Assembly (NCBI GenBank): GCA_012934845.2
Contig: WNNJ02001952.1
Coordinates: forward strand, 62,001 to 126,000
DNA length: 64,000 nucleotides
Direction: 5' to 3'
Origin: Pomphorhynchus laevis
Taxonomy: Eukaryota; Acanthocephala; Palaeacanthocephala; Echinorhynchida; Pomphorhynchidae
Under the pieces are notes generated by a model that was not told the DNA's origin, did no database searches, and saw only the letters and a program-made list of their open reading frames with translations. A program made the translations under genes and the position numbers. Below are positions 30,900 through 41,634 of the stretch, in pieces. How positions within the stretch are numbered: position 1 is the first letter of the stretch; each line of letters begins with the position of its first letter.

Positions 30900-32590
30900 T
30901 AATTTTGATTAATGGTAGTGTAGATAAAACATATGATTTAATAAGGTGACTGAATATACGGACACGTAAATGGATCAAGTCGATTAGAAAGAACAACATG
31001 GGTATCGTTCGAGTAAGAACAAGCGCTGAATTTATTTAGAGCAGATATATTTGATTTAGTCTAAAACGCATAAATATGCGGACTAGAATTCAGAATTGGC
31101 GATTAGAAATTGATAGATTCGTTTGATTGTTGTTAGAACTCGAGCAATCACGATATTTATAGACATGGGAGAAACCAATTGCGGTTACTGCAATTGGTTC
31201 GAGGATTCATTGTGCGATGTTCAGAAAACGCGGAATCAGCTAATTCGACGTTGGGAATTGAAGTATCGAATTTGATGACAACTGGAGTACATTCTGTAAT
31301 TAAAAGATGATTAGCAGCACCACCGTAAGCATGATTGTTAACAGGTGTAGGTTGAGTTGTAGAAATCGGAAACTAAAAAATGGCTTGCTTGAATACATTT
31401 GTAAAACTGCAAGTTTGTTAAAATAAGTTGGTTAAGCTGTCGAGATGCACAAAATCCACATATAAAATCTTCTTTGATACGAGACGTATCACAGATAACA
31501 GACTGAACAATTTTTGATTCAAAACCGTCTTTAAAGTGAATTATCCGTGTTAAGGACTTTTTTACGGCCAACCATGTTATATTCTCGTAAGTTGTAAATA
31601 TATGTAATAGCTTTGTATATCAGATAGTGTATGTTACCCTGTTATTTCTTGTTATCTTGTCTCTTAGATTTTTTCAGTATCGTAGATTTTTTAAAGTTAC
31701 AAATATACGAGATTTAATGCAACAAATGGAAATATAAACTCGTTATGCAATTTACGAATTGAAAATGCAAGTTAAATATCAGTAAATGGATAAGCGTGCG
31801 CAACCGTAAATAATATTACAGCAAGAATCTTTTATAATTGACATTATCTTATGTAGTTCAAATGATGATTGTTTAAAGGCAACTATCTTCCTCTGTATTT
31901 AGTACATTACTTAATATTGTTTATGAATTACTTTTTAAATATTACAAATTTGAAAAGGATACTAATGTTTTAGAATAGACCCGACACTCATCAAAATTTA
32001 AACGAACGACTTTTATTTATTAAAATGTATTTTTAATTAAATCAAATTGATTAAACACTTGTAGAATAAATACGTCAATAAAAATTTTTTTAATGTGATT
32101 TCTATTGCTAGGCAATATTTGTAAAAACGCTTTTAATAATTTTGCTAGCTTTATTAAGCTTCAAATACATTATTATTTTAAGACAAGAACTTTTAACAAA
32201 TACTATAAATCTAAGTTTAATAAAATTGTCATGTAACTTGGAAATCATATATAAAATAAGTAAGTTTTTATTATGGATACTAATGAATTTAAATTTTAAA
32301 TTAGATCAAATTAGTAATTAAATTAATAAATAAACGTTATATAAGTAATTAATTTTTAATAAGTAATTAAATTTCAATTAAAATTACATTTTCATTAAAT
32401 ATTATTATTTTTCTCAATATCGTTTATCGAAGTCAATAAAAATTGTTTCTCAAAATTATGATTGTTGGTTTATATTTTTATAATTATAAAATTTAGATGA
32501 TAAGAACACTATTATTTTTGTTAAACAATCAGAACGGTTATGAGAACGTTTTAAAAAATCGTTCTAATGTAATCCAATTTCTGGTAAAGT
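30900..32590. other. Intergenic DNA between LINE-F and TFG, partly unassigned
   Basis: The 30,730-31,600 part is less AT-rich and may be the 5' end of LINE-F or another broken element; a 77-codon minus frame at 31,338-31,571 (SRIKEDFICGFCASRQ) was not recognised. A 10-bp hairpin AACCAATTGC/GCAATTGGTT lies at 31,173-31,199. From 31,600 to 32,590 nothing was recognised. Confidence 0.4.
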
Positions 32591-32598
32591 AGATCACC

Positions 32599-33669
32599 TT
32601 ACATCTGACGTTGAGGCGTACCAGGTCTATTTGAATTAATCATGAAACCACCAAAATTTGATGACGGTCTACTCCCCATCTGTGATGAAGTAGGTAGTGG
32701 AGGTTGCGACATTGACGGATTATAACCTGAAGAAAACAAAAAGGGTTGGTTAGATTGAATTGATGAGGAGCTCGGGACAAAGGGAGCTTGTGTAAGATAT
32801 TCTGATGGTTGCGCCTGCTTGATTGGTGAGCTGAGAGGATTAAACGCAGAACTTCCAAATAATTCCGAATTGTAGGACTGATTTGTTCCAGGCATTGATG
32901 ACCATGGATTTATTGAACTTGGTGGATTAATCGTATTACCAAAGTGTCTCTGTGCGTCTTGTGTTTTATTCATATTAATTGGCGGAGGAGGTTGAAAGTT
33001 TACTGCCGGATTAGAAGACATCTGAGGCTGTGAAGTGTAGGAATGTGATGAATTGGCTATAGATGACCCAGATGCAAACGGATAATAGGTTGTTGCGGGT
33101 GTTGAATTCTCAGCACGTGGAAACGTTGATTGCTCGTTGTTGATTGCTGATAAATTAGGTTGATACATTGACTGTGATTTCTCAATTTTTGGATATCCAC
33201 CAAATATATCGTTCTGTAAATTAGTATCGATAAGCTTATTTGTAAGCTCATCTGTACCAAAACTTGTTGGATTTGTTAGAAAATCAATGGGTTTATTGGA
33301 AAACGAGTCAGATGGAGTAGAGCGGGCGATTGTAAATGAAGTTTGATGTGGTGCTTTTTGATCGTTAGTTTCACTTAATTTTTCAACCTTAATAATTTTT
33401 ATTTGAAGCTTTTTGCAAATTATCCCATATGAGTTATTCTTTTCACTCAAAAGAGTAAATGCTGTATTTAAGTCACTGTCATTAGTGACCGTAATCCAAT
33501 CATTCTCTTCGTCTAAATATTTGATGATATACCAGTTTGATTTCATATCAATTGCGAAATACTGATTTGCCAAAGATATTAACTCCGCAAAGTTAATGCG
33601 TTTTGTAATCATCTTTCTTATATCTTGATTAAATTCAATCTTTAGGATTACATTTTCCTCGATAGACAT
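32599..33669 (-). CDS. TFG: TFG-like protein with N-terminal PB1 domain
   Basis: 356 codons, starting ATG at 33,667-33,669 and ending TAA. Residues about 6-92 form a PB1 domain: basic residue K10 in strand 1, NQDIRK, and an acidic OPCA-type loop at residues 53-67 (DEENDWITVTNDSDL). From about 115 on it is low-complexity, rich in P, Q, S, N and Y, with recurrent phenylalanines. PB1 plus a long PQ-rich tail is the plan of TFG, which oligomerises at ER exit sites between Sec16 and COPII carriers. The coiled coil usual after the PB1 in TFG is not evident, so the name is provisional. A splice acceptor lies 4 bases before the ATG. Confidence 0.7.
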   Translation of the reverse strand: MSIEENVILKIEFNQDIRKMITKRINFAELISLANQYFAIDMKSNWYIIKYLDEENDWITVTNDSDLNTAFTLLSEKNNSYGIICKKLQIKIIKVEKLSETNDQKAPHQTSFTIARSTPSDSFSNKPIDFLTNPTSFGTDELTNKLIDTNLQNDIFGGYPKIEKSQSMYQPNLSAINNEQSTFPRAENSTPATTYYPFASGSSIANSSHSYTSQPQMSSNPAVNFQPPPPINMNKTQDAQRHFGNTINPPSSINPWSSMPGTNQSYNSELFGSSAFNPLSSPIKQAQPSEYLTQAPFVPSSSSIQSNQPFLFSSGYNPSMSQPPLPTSSQMGSRPSSNFGGFMINSNRPGTPQRQM

Positions 33670-33672
33670 TGT

Positions 33673-33796
33673 CTATAAAAGCACAAAAATAATTTGTTTA
33701 GCAAAAACAATGAAACTTCAGGCTTTTTGTTTTTAAGGAATTCAATTATTTAACAAATAATTGTATTTTTAATTGCACAAAATTCTAGAAATTTAC
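33673..33796 (-). other. Inferred 5' UTR intron of the TFG-like gene
   Basis: Minus strand: donor ACAG|GTAAAT at 33,796-33,791, acceptor TTTTATAG at 33,680-33,673, length 124 bp. This places the start codon at the beginning of exon 2 with a short noncoding first exon upstream of 33,797. Confidence 0.55.
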
Positions 33797-33894
33797 CTGT
33801 TCGTGTATGGTAAATATTTAATCAGATTAGTGTTTTGAAACACTGCATATTAATATCAAACACAATAAATTTTAAAATAACCCTTGGCTAAACT

Positions 33895-34215
33895 ACGGAA
33901 AAGGCGACAACGACTGAGTTAGATGATAAACTGTACTACGTGTTTTTAAAGCGGGAGTTCCCGTTAATGTTGTTGACAAAGGCTAAGAATGAACCGACAG
34001 CTTTAAAATGCACTCATGACCCTTACAAGTTATTGAGTAAACTATATTTCTACAGATATATGGAAACACAGGACGCCAACTCATATTATCACGGCAAAAC
34101 TTGCACATCAATCAATATTTACGAGTTTTTCAGGCCTCAATCTCCAGAAAATATTCATGGCGTCTCGTATGAATCCTTTATCAATGAATTTCAACATTTC
34201 TATCACACATTTTGA
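33895..34215 (+). CDS. Unidentified open frame, divergent from TFG
   Basis: Open for about 107 codons from just after a stop at 33,889, with the first ATG at 33,967. Composition is protein-like and not AT-driven: KREFPLMLLTKAKNEPTALK, YKLLSKLYFYRYMETQD, EFFRPQSPENIHGVSYESF. No family recognised. It begins about 100 bp from the TFG 5' exon and runs the other way, so a shared promoter region is possible. It could equally be an exon or an old insertion. Confidence 0.4.
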   Translation, partial: TEKATTTELDDKLYYVFLKREFPLMLLTKAKNEPTALKCTHDPYKLLSKLYFYRYMETQDANSYYHGKTCTSINIYEFFRPQSPENIHGVSYESFINEFQHFYHTF

Positions 34216-34219
34216 GATA

Positions 34220-35030
34220 ACAATATTCTGGTCTGAACATTTTATATTTTATATTATTATGCCTATTATAATGCATATTCATCAAGACATTACAATATTG
34301 CATTTATTGGTAAATAAGCCGAAGCCTCATAAGACAATAATTCTTACTTATGATTTATATCCTAAGAGATTTATTAAACATTTCTATTAAATTTTGTCTT
34401 TTTTCCTTTTATATTTTTTACCTTTTATGCTTCACGATTTTTGTAAAAAATGTTAGTAACAAAATATCTTTTAAACTATGAACTAGTAAGATGTCTCCTC
34501 AAGTATACCTTACTAAGTTGAAAGCTAGAATTTCCAATATTTCTGTAATAACTTTTGAGATAACGGTAATCTTGTCTGAACATATTATACTTTATATTAT
34601 AGTCTATAGATAGTGGCCAACCTCATTCTTTTATATCAACAGTCATATTAGAGTAACCATGGACACGAAAATCTATAAATTCTTAAATTAATATTTGCAT
34701 AAAATCTATATATAATAGAGGTATTAACATCTATTAACACGATTATTTAAATATGTTATCGTAAATATGGCATAACTACATATACAAGAAATATATGTTT
34801 GCATTATCATATTTGCATAATATATAATATTAAATTAAATATTATATTTAATATAACATAAATTTTACAATTTAATATTATATTGGATCAATATTGTAAT
34901 CCTATTTATATAAATGAATTCCATCATTTGTCATCAGAAAACCAGTTTTTTTTTGAATCTTATTCATCATTTATTAAAATATCGTTAGCAAAAGAGGATT
35001 ATTAGATCCTTTCTTAACTAAAAAGATCAC
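34220..35030. other. AT-rich intergenic DNA
   Basis: Nothing recognised beyond simple AT-rich sequence. Confidence 0.5.
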
Positions 35031-35123
35031 TAGCTTCACTTTTTTAGTGAAGCCGTAATGATGAGTTAGCACTCTATGATGGTACTAGAGGTGTTTTATT
35101 ACCTCATGCACATGACTTATTTC

Positions 35124-35204
35124 TTGCCGTCTGCTAGTCCTCCTCTGCATCCAGCAATGGGAGGGATCTAGCACTGATGAGTCATAGTTATGACGAAATG
35201 GTAT
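35124..35204 (+). ncRNA. Hammerhead ribozyme, type III, 326-bp family, copy 1
   Basis: Plus strand: stem III TGCCGT, cleavage triplet GTC, stem I TGCTAG with CTAGCA (extended past an internal loop by CCTCC with GGAGG), core CTGATGA at 35,174-35,180, stem II GTCAT-AGTT-ATGAC, core GAAA, stem III ATGGTA. All core bases are present and stem III uses two G-U pairs. Confidence 0.88.
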
Positions 35205-35450
35205 CAAATACTGTTATCGCCGTGCTTTCGTGCCTGGATTAAAGGATTGTCAACATAATTCACGCGGAATGGTATCGCTCACGCTTGACATATTCTTATA
35301 AGAAGTTAGCCGATATAAAGGATACCTGCGCTGGCATTTGCCAGTTCTTTTGTAAATGATCTTTTTTGGTGAAGCCGTAATGCTAGTTTAGCACTCTAGG
35401 ATGGTACTAGAGGTGTTCTAGTACCTCATACACTCATGCACATGACTTAC

Positions 35451-35531
35451 TTGCCGTCCGCTAGTCCTCATCTGCATCCAGCAGTGGGGGGATCTGGTAC
35501 TGATGAGTCATAGTGATGACGAAAGTGTATC
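35451..35531 (+). ncRNA. Hammerhead ribozyme, type III, 326-bp family, copy 2 (weakened)
   Basis: Core CTGATGA at 35,500-35,506, stem II GTCAT-AGTG-ATGAC, GAAA intact. Stem I CGCTAG against CTGGTA loses the pair beside the cleavage site, and stem III is disrupted. Confidence 0.75.
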
Positions 35532-35726
35532 AAATACTGTTATCGTCGTTCTTTCGCCTCTGGACTAAAAGATTGTTAATATAATTCACGCGGAATGTTA
35601 TCACTCTCGTTTGAGACTGTATATTTTAATTTATTATGACGACTAACAATCAAAAATAGAATATATTTTTTAACGTATATAGCTTTTACTTTTTTATTCA
35701 TCTACAAATTTATATACACGATATGG

Positions 35727-35775
35727 CGAGCGGGACCCATTTCGGCTTGTGAAAAGCATTGTCAGAGGCGACATT
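35727..35775 (-). ncRNA. Decayed hammerhead-like motif
   Basis: Minus strand: CTGACAA (for CTGATGA), helix GCTT/AAGC, then GAAA. It aligns by eye with the intact ribozyme at 26.85 kb. The core is mutated and stems I and III do not form. Confidence 0.45.
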
Positions 35776-35789
35776 AAACACCGAGAGAA

Positions 35790-35995
35790 AATAAAATCGA
35801 AGATTAAAATTATTTAATAAATATAACAATTATATAAATCTTGCACAATGATATGTTCGATGTGCTCTTAACCTATTCAGGGTGGTTAAACATCGAGAGG
35901 AATAACAAAATAAGAAATTATTGTTCACAAATTTTGGACTTTTGCAATAGTCCTTTTCAAGTGTTATGCTTTAAACAATTTGCGTTCAATTAATT
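35790..35995 (+). repeat. Dispersed repeat, inverted partner at 62.88-63.04 kb
   Basis: Shares, inverted, ATGTTCGATGTGCTCTT, AAACATCGAGAGGAATA and GAAATTATTGTTCACAAATT with the later copy. Non-coding. Confidence 0.75.
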
Positions 35996-36219
35996 TATTT
36001 TTCATAAAAATAATGCTTTGATGAATAGCATTCAAAACCGACAAAAATATACAGGCATTTTCATCTGTAGTTACTGTTCATGGAGATTTTAAATTTATAT
36101 CCTTTAAGAATTTTAAGTTGAATTAATTTGCAGCATTATAAATAGTATTGACTTAACAATAAATCGGAATTTACCCTCGAGACGCATTGCAATGTCCGCT
36201 TCAGACAAAAATAAATATA

Positions 36220-36660
36220 GTAACATACGAGGTATGAATTACAAAGATTACGGACGAGATTAGACAGTTTATTTTAAATCAAAGAGACGCAGATGAAGAT
36301 CTTATTGAATTATCCTACCTATTGGTGATAACAAAGCATTGGGCCTATAATATTTTGAAATTGAATCAACCAACATGTCGTCAGAGAGGAGTCAGAAGTT
36401 TACAAAGCGCCTAAGCGACAGACTAAATAAAAATTCATTTGCTTTCCAATTTGGAAGAGAACAACGAAGCTACGCTTCGAGAATTGGCAGATATTGTCAA
36501 CAATAAAAATTTTAAAACAATAGTAAGCCGAATCTTGGATGAGCTTTCCATCACTAATAAATGACAAAAATCGCAAAAATTATAACAGCCTGATTTGAAC
36601 AGTCAGATGTATGTGAAAAAATGCAATGCAACGATAGCTGAGAATGAATTTCACGAATAA
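36220..36660 (+). pseudogene. Possible Tc1/mariner-like transposase N-terminus
   Basis: Across shifting frames it reads RQFILNQRDADEDLIELSYL and then NNEATLRELADIVNN, FKTIVSRILDELSI, the pattern of a helix-turn-helix half followed by the 'TLRELxxxV' segment of IS630-Tc1-mariner transposases. No DDE catalytic part or terminal inverted repeat was found. Confidence 0.35.
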
Positions 36661-37870
36661 ACTAGCGACATGAATCCGACACACACAAATCTACATGCAC
36701 ATCATCTCAAAGGATCAACAAGTGCAGGTGTCTTGTGGAGTGATTGTGCGTCCGCGTGAAAAATGTGAATGAAAGATATTCACGAGAACATCCTAAAATA
36801 ATTCAAAGACCTCAAATCCTTAACATAACTACAACAATTTCTGAACAACATCAATTAAAGACACTTTATTTAAAAACTGCAGTTGATTGTATTTTCGGTA
36901 TATATTTAAATGATTCCTTTGACATGGATGTTCGCTAATTTGTCTTTTAAACTTAGTGTACCTTTATAGTACTATTCTATGAATTTATGAATCAGTTTTA
37001 CGGCATTCTCATAAAGCTTAAGGGTTATGGATATATTCTAAATATTTGTAACGCCATACCAACTGTACGACTAGAGACACCACATCTATTTCCCTGTATT
37101 GATAAAGAAATGAATCCGATAACAACGAAGTCACCTTAATATTCAATGGAAGATCATAATTAAAAATTCGTCTTAGATCAAAAGATTACGTAAATAAAAT
37201 ATAATTGAACCAAGCTATCCGTTCTACAATGCTCAAGTTGTAGTAGTGAATAGAGCTGACAAGAAAATATCGGCAATCGATTTCGTGTCAATAATTAATA
37301 CATTTACTCGATTATACGCGTATCTGCTACCGAAAGTAAAAATAATTAGCTCCATAACAAATTATAGGTTGTTCAACTCGATATATTAAAGGAGCGTATT
37401 TTACTAGGTTTCCATACATGAAGATAACAAACCAATGACATCCTTTGCATGTGATCTTCTATCTCAGTTAAATAACATACTATTTAAATGACAAATTAAC
37501 CTCCTTTCCAGCAGATAATAAATCGCCAAAAAACCATTTAGAAGTTTTCGCATATCGTTGGTGGAAATTTTTGTCTTAATTTTTTTATTTCAAAAAAGAC
37601 CCTTAATCATGAAGGAGCAGAACAATATAATCTGGATACAATCTTTAAAGAACAAAAGACGGGTAAAATATTAAAAAATAAAACTATGAATATATCAAAA
37701 TATTATATCGGGAAGGGGGAATAAAGGGTTAGTAAAAGCTGTAATAGATATTTAAACCAAAAATTGGAATGATATTTGGATGATTAGATGTATCTATGAC
37801 CTTCAATTCATCCACCTCATTGAAAACGCTTCGAACGTTCGAATATATAACTTTGAACCATTTATGGCTT
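36660..37870. other. Intergenic DNA, includes left copy of a duplicated block
   Basis: From about 37,480 to 37,760 it shares CAGCAGATAATAAATCGC, ATTTAGAAGTTTT and GGGTTAGTAAAAGCTGTAAT with 42,640-43,110, on the far side of LINE-A1. Nothing else recognised. Confidence 0.5.
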
Positions 37871-37872
37871 TA

Positions 37873-37957
37873 CGATAAAGCGGATTGGGTCTTATCTTAC
37901 AATTCTATGAAAAACTTTTTCTGAAAATTGTAAGATAAGACCCAATGCGCCTTATCC
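37873..37957. repeat. Hairpin with 21-bp perfect stem
   Basis: ATTGGGTCTTATCTTACAAT is repeated in inverse after a loop of about 22 bases; the imperfect outer stem (GATAAAGCG against CGCCTTATC) brings it to about 32 bp. Size fits a miRNA precursor or a small foldback element. It lies just before LINE-A1. Confidence 0.8.
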
Positions 37958-37984
37958 AGTGGTCTGCATTAGCATGCACGTGAG

Positions 37985-39398
37985 GCAACTTGTTTCACCA
38001 GCCAGTCGTCTGCCCAGCTAGACGTGGTCTTGTCTTCGTTTAAGTATGATATTACTCACATAGATTATATTTCTGGACTGGGGATTAGCGATCATTGCGT
38101 AGTGTCCTTTTCATTTAAATGCGCAAACAATGTAACGTCAGTCAGTCCCATACAGTGTAAGCGTCTGAACTTCTTGAAGGCTGATTTCGACGCAATTATC
38201 TACAGATTGAGTATGCTTAGATGGCCAGATCCGTATATATGCGGAATTGGAAAGGCTTTGTATGTTTTTGAGAGCACACTCTATAACTTACTGATATTGC
38301 ATTCTCCCAGTTTAAAACACATAAGGAAGTTTGCCCTTGGTTTGATGGGCTTCTCCTGTATCACTCACGCGCACGTAAACATGCGTGGATTTCATTTCGT
38401 TGCAGACAACAATCTTATGAGTCTTTCAAACAAACTAGGAATAGATTTACCACTCTCAAGAGGACGAAGCTTCGTCAGTTTGAGGAGAAGCTGAGTTCTA
38501 CGGATGGCAAAGCTCTATTCTCTTACATTCGCAAAACAGGGGCTCGAATATTCCACTAGTATCGTTAAAGGATGATTCTCAAGGCGAGGTCACGTGTAAA
38601 AGTGTCATGGCAAACTTATTTGCCCAGGAGTTCTCATCGATGTTTTGCTCTTCGCGGACATTGTGTAGTTCTGAATTAAAAGAGGGTTCAGATGCATTCG
38701 ACCGATCTAATCTGTCGTTTTGTACTGAAAATGTTTTAAAGCTTCTCTGTAAATTAAAACCGAACATCGCTGCCGGTCCGAACGGACTTCCCTCAATTAT
38801 TTTGAATAAGTTTCTCCTTAAATATATTCATGCTTCCGTATGTTTCAGTTTTCTATTCTCCAATCTCGAATTCTTTCGCGTTGGAAAGAGTCCATTGTAG
38901 TTCCAGTGTATAAAATGGAAGATCGACAAGTGCGTAAGAACTATCGCCCAGTAGACATGACATGTATTATTTTTAATTTGCTTGAAAAGCTAATAGTCAA
39001 ACACATATCTTCTGATTTGGAAAGCAACGGTAAACTCACTGACTCACAACACTGTTTCAGACCAAATAGATCAACAATAAGTAAGCTTTTGGTTTCTTCC
39101 AACTCATTGCAGTCTTCATTAGATGGACGAGTTCAATCTGATGTACTTTTTGTAGATTTTTCTCATGCTTTTGATTCAGTTCCGCATGATCGCCTCATTC
39201 ACAAATTGAAGTCGCTTAGTGTTTGTCCAATGTATATCGCCTGGATTGCAAATTACTTAAGTTTACGCTCTTTCAAAGTACGTGTAGGTGCAGATATGTT
39301 CACCTCATTCGCTATTTATTCTGGCGTTGTACAGGGTGCTGTTATCTCCCGACTTCTTTTTATTGTATATATCAATGATCTCCCATATGTAATTCGTT
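37985..39398 (+). mobile_element. CR1-like LINE-A1, 5' part (interrupted by LINE-B1)
   Basis: 5'-truncated within the endonuclease: GLGISDHCVVSF holds the terminal SDH motif. A linker follows (38,100-38,600), then RT from about 38,607: IAAGPNGLPS, VPVYKMEDRQVRKNYRP, LFVDFSHAFDSVPHDRL (first catalytic aspartate), GVVQGAVISRLLF and YINDLPYVI. At about 39,398 it is cut by LINE-B1 and resumes at 41,635 at the YADD box. Contains stops and shifts. Confidence 0.85.
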
Positions 39399-41634
39399 CT
39401 CCTCCTCACACACCTACAATCCTACGTCGCCCTTGGAGAAATCTTGACGTCTCCCTTCTCCGCTCTGCCTTACTCAAATCATCTCTATCATTACCCACAA
39501 TAACATATTCATCTCCTCACGATCTCGCCTTTCTTTTCGACTCTGAACTCACATCCACCCTCGATATTCTTTTGCACTTCAAGTCTCACCCACACCGTCG
39601 CTTGCACCGTGCCCCATGGTTTGACATCCAATGCCTACTATCAAAGTGTCGACTCCGCAATGCTTTTCGAGTCTATCACCGCTCCCTCAGACGTGATTTC
39701 CGCTCGATCATTCCGTCTTTCCGTGATTCCTATCCTGCTCTTCGCCAGTCTCATCTCAACCTACTATGTACCAAATGCAACTCCTTCTGGCAGCATAAAA
39801 TCATCACTTCATTCAACTCTAAGACTCTCTGGCATACTTTTAACTCAATCCTTGCTCGCTCCTCTTCGCCGTGCAACATCAATGCCAATGATTATTCGTC
39901 ATTTCTCCAGACTAAAGTATCCACGTTGCTCTCTCTCACACCCCGGTCTCTCTCCTATCCCACTCTACCCAGTCTACTCTCATCCTTCCGGAACTATTTC
40001 ATCTTCACCCTGTCTCACCTACAGAGGTATCATCTGTCATCATGTCCTCGCCCAACAAAACCTCACATGTCGATGCCCTGCCTACTCACATATTAAAATC
40101 TATATGCTCATCAATATCCCCATTTCTCACAACCTTGTTTAACTCGTCCATCCGCAGTCGTATCTTCCCTTCACACTGGAAATCCGCAATCGTTCGTCCC
40201 CTCCTTAAGAAACAATCGCTCGACCCCTCCCTTCCTTCTAGCTATCGCCCCATTTCACTACTCCCTACTCTTTCTAAGCTCATAGAACGCCTCATCTTAA
40301 TACAAATCAACGCTTATCTCTCCTCAACCAATCTGTACCCTCCTTTCCAATCCGATTTCCACTCTAATCACTCGACAGAAATCGCAAGCATAAAAGTGTA
40401 CAATGACTTACTCATTTCTTGAGACAAGGCACTACATAGTGTTCTCATCTCCCTCGACCTCTCCTCCGCATTCGACATTATCGACCACTCCGTCCTCCTT
40501 TCTCGCCTTCGTTATGATTACGGCTTTTCTTCCTCCTCAGTAGCATGGTTCGTCTCATATCTATTCGACCGTTCCTTTCGCGTCTGTTCTCATTCATCAT
40601 CCTCCCCTCCCATCCCTATTTTTTGCGGGGTCCCACAAGGTTTAGTTCTAGGTCCCCTGCTTTTCTCTCTTCTGCTTGGCGATCTATCTTCGTTTATCAA
40701 ACCTTTCTCCTTTAAGGTCATGCATACGCCGATGAAATTCTAATCTATGCTCATGCACCCGCACATCGCATACACGATATCGGCATTTCTGCCTCCAACT
40801 GTCTTTCTTCTATCTACAAACGTCTCTCCAATCTCCATCTCGTTCTAAACCCCGAAAAGTCCAAAATAATGTGGATCCTCCCCCGTAAACCAAACATATC
40901 TCCTCCACTGTATATTTTGCCTCATCGATCATCCCCATAGTCCACAATCTCACTTTCTTAGGCTTTCATTTCGATGATCACCTTTCCCTTAAACCCTTCG
41001 TCCGTGACAAGGTCAGCTCGTCTAACTTAATTCTCCGTAATATCCGCCGTATCCGCCCCCTTATCGACTTCCGTTCTTGTATGTCTCTTCTTTCATCGGT
41101 TCTTTTCCCTAAAATCGATTACTGCCTTAGCCTTTTCGCCAATTCTCCAAAATCCATCATCCTACTCCTACAACGAATAATCAACACCGCCGTTCGAGTG
41201 CTCTTTCGTCTCCGTCGCTTCGACGACACATCCACATATTTTGTCCAACTCTCCTGGCCCACCATCTACATCCGCATCAAACTCCGCCTTCTTCTCGTTA
41301 CCTTTCGTCTCATCGCTGTCGGCTCCCCATCATTCAACAACCTTCCTTTCTTAGACGATACTCGCTTCACCTCGCTATCGCTTTGTTCATGTCATACCCT
41401 CTTACTCCACGTTCCTAATTACTCCAACAACTACGGTATCCGATCCTTCCTCGTTGCCGCCTCACTCGCTTGGAATCAACTCCCTCTCGACGTCCGCCGC
41501 GCCCCCTCCTTTACCACATTCAAACACCTCCTCCGTTCACACCTTCTCGACACCTGATTCACAGTCTTGTTTTGTTGTGGTCATGTAAGCGTGCGCTGGC
41601 ACGCATTTGCCACGTTAAAATAAATCCTTTTTTT
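39399..41634 (+). mobile_element. CR1-like LINE-B1 nested in LINE-A1
   Basis: Same family as LINE-B7 (57.8-60.6 kb), 5'-truncated just after the endonuclease. It covers NRLYHYPQ-type linker, RT (SFRVCSHSSSSPPIPIFCGV, VLGPLLFSLLLGD, damaged YADD), and the C-terminal domain (AWNQLPLDVRRAPS). Ends GTGCGCTGGCACGCATTTGC then AAAATAAATC and a T run. Broken: at least one in-frame stop near 40,423 and several shifts. Confidence 0.88.

Larger units (their letters stand above)
27320..30900 (-). mobile_element. LINE with zinc-knuckle ORF1, endonuclease and RT (LINE-F)
   Basis: Minus-strand order: ORF1 with CCHC knuckles (about 30,850-29,892), APE endonuclease (29,836-29,162), RT (about 28,830-27,329). 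This is the layout of jockey/I/R1-like LINEs. Frames are largely open but separated by stops and shifts, and the protein ends soon after the RT thumb, so the copy lacks its native C-terminus. Confidence 0.85.
35035..35625 (+). mobile_element. Retrozyme-like tandem pair, 326-bp units
   Basis: Two head-to-tail units share GTGAAGCCGTAATG, TAGCACTCTA, CATGCACATGACTTA, a hammerhead and TAATTCACGCGGAATG. Core spacing (35,174 and 35,500) gives a 326-base monomer. Non-coding. A perfect hairpin GGTACTAGA/TCTAGTACC lies in the second unit. Units have diverged noticeably, so the pair is older than the 380-bp array. Confidence 0.8.
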
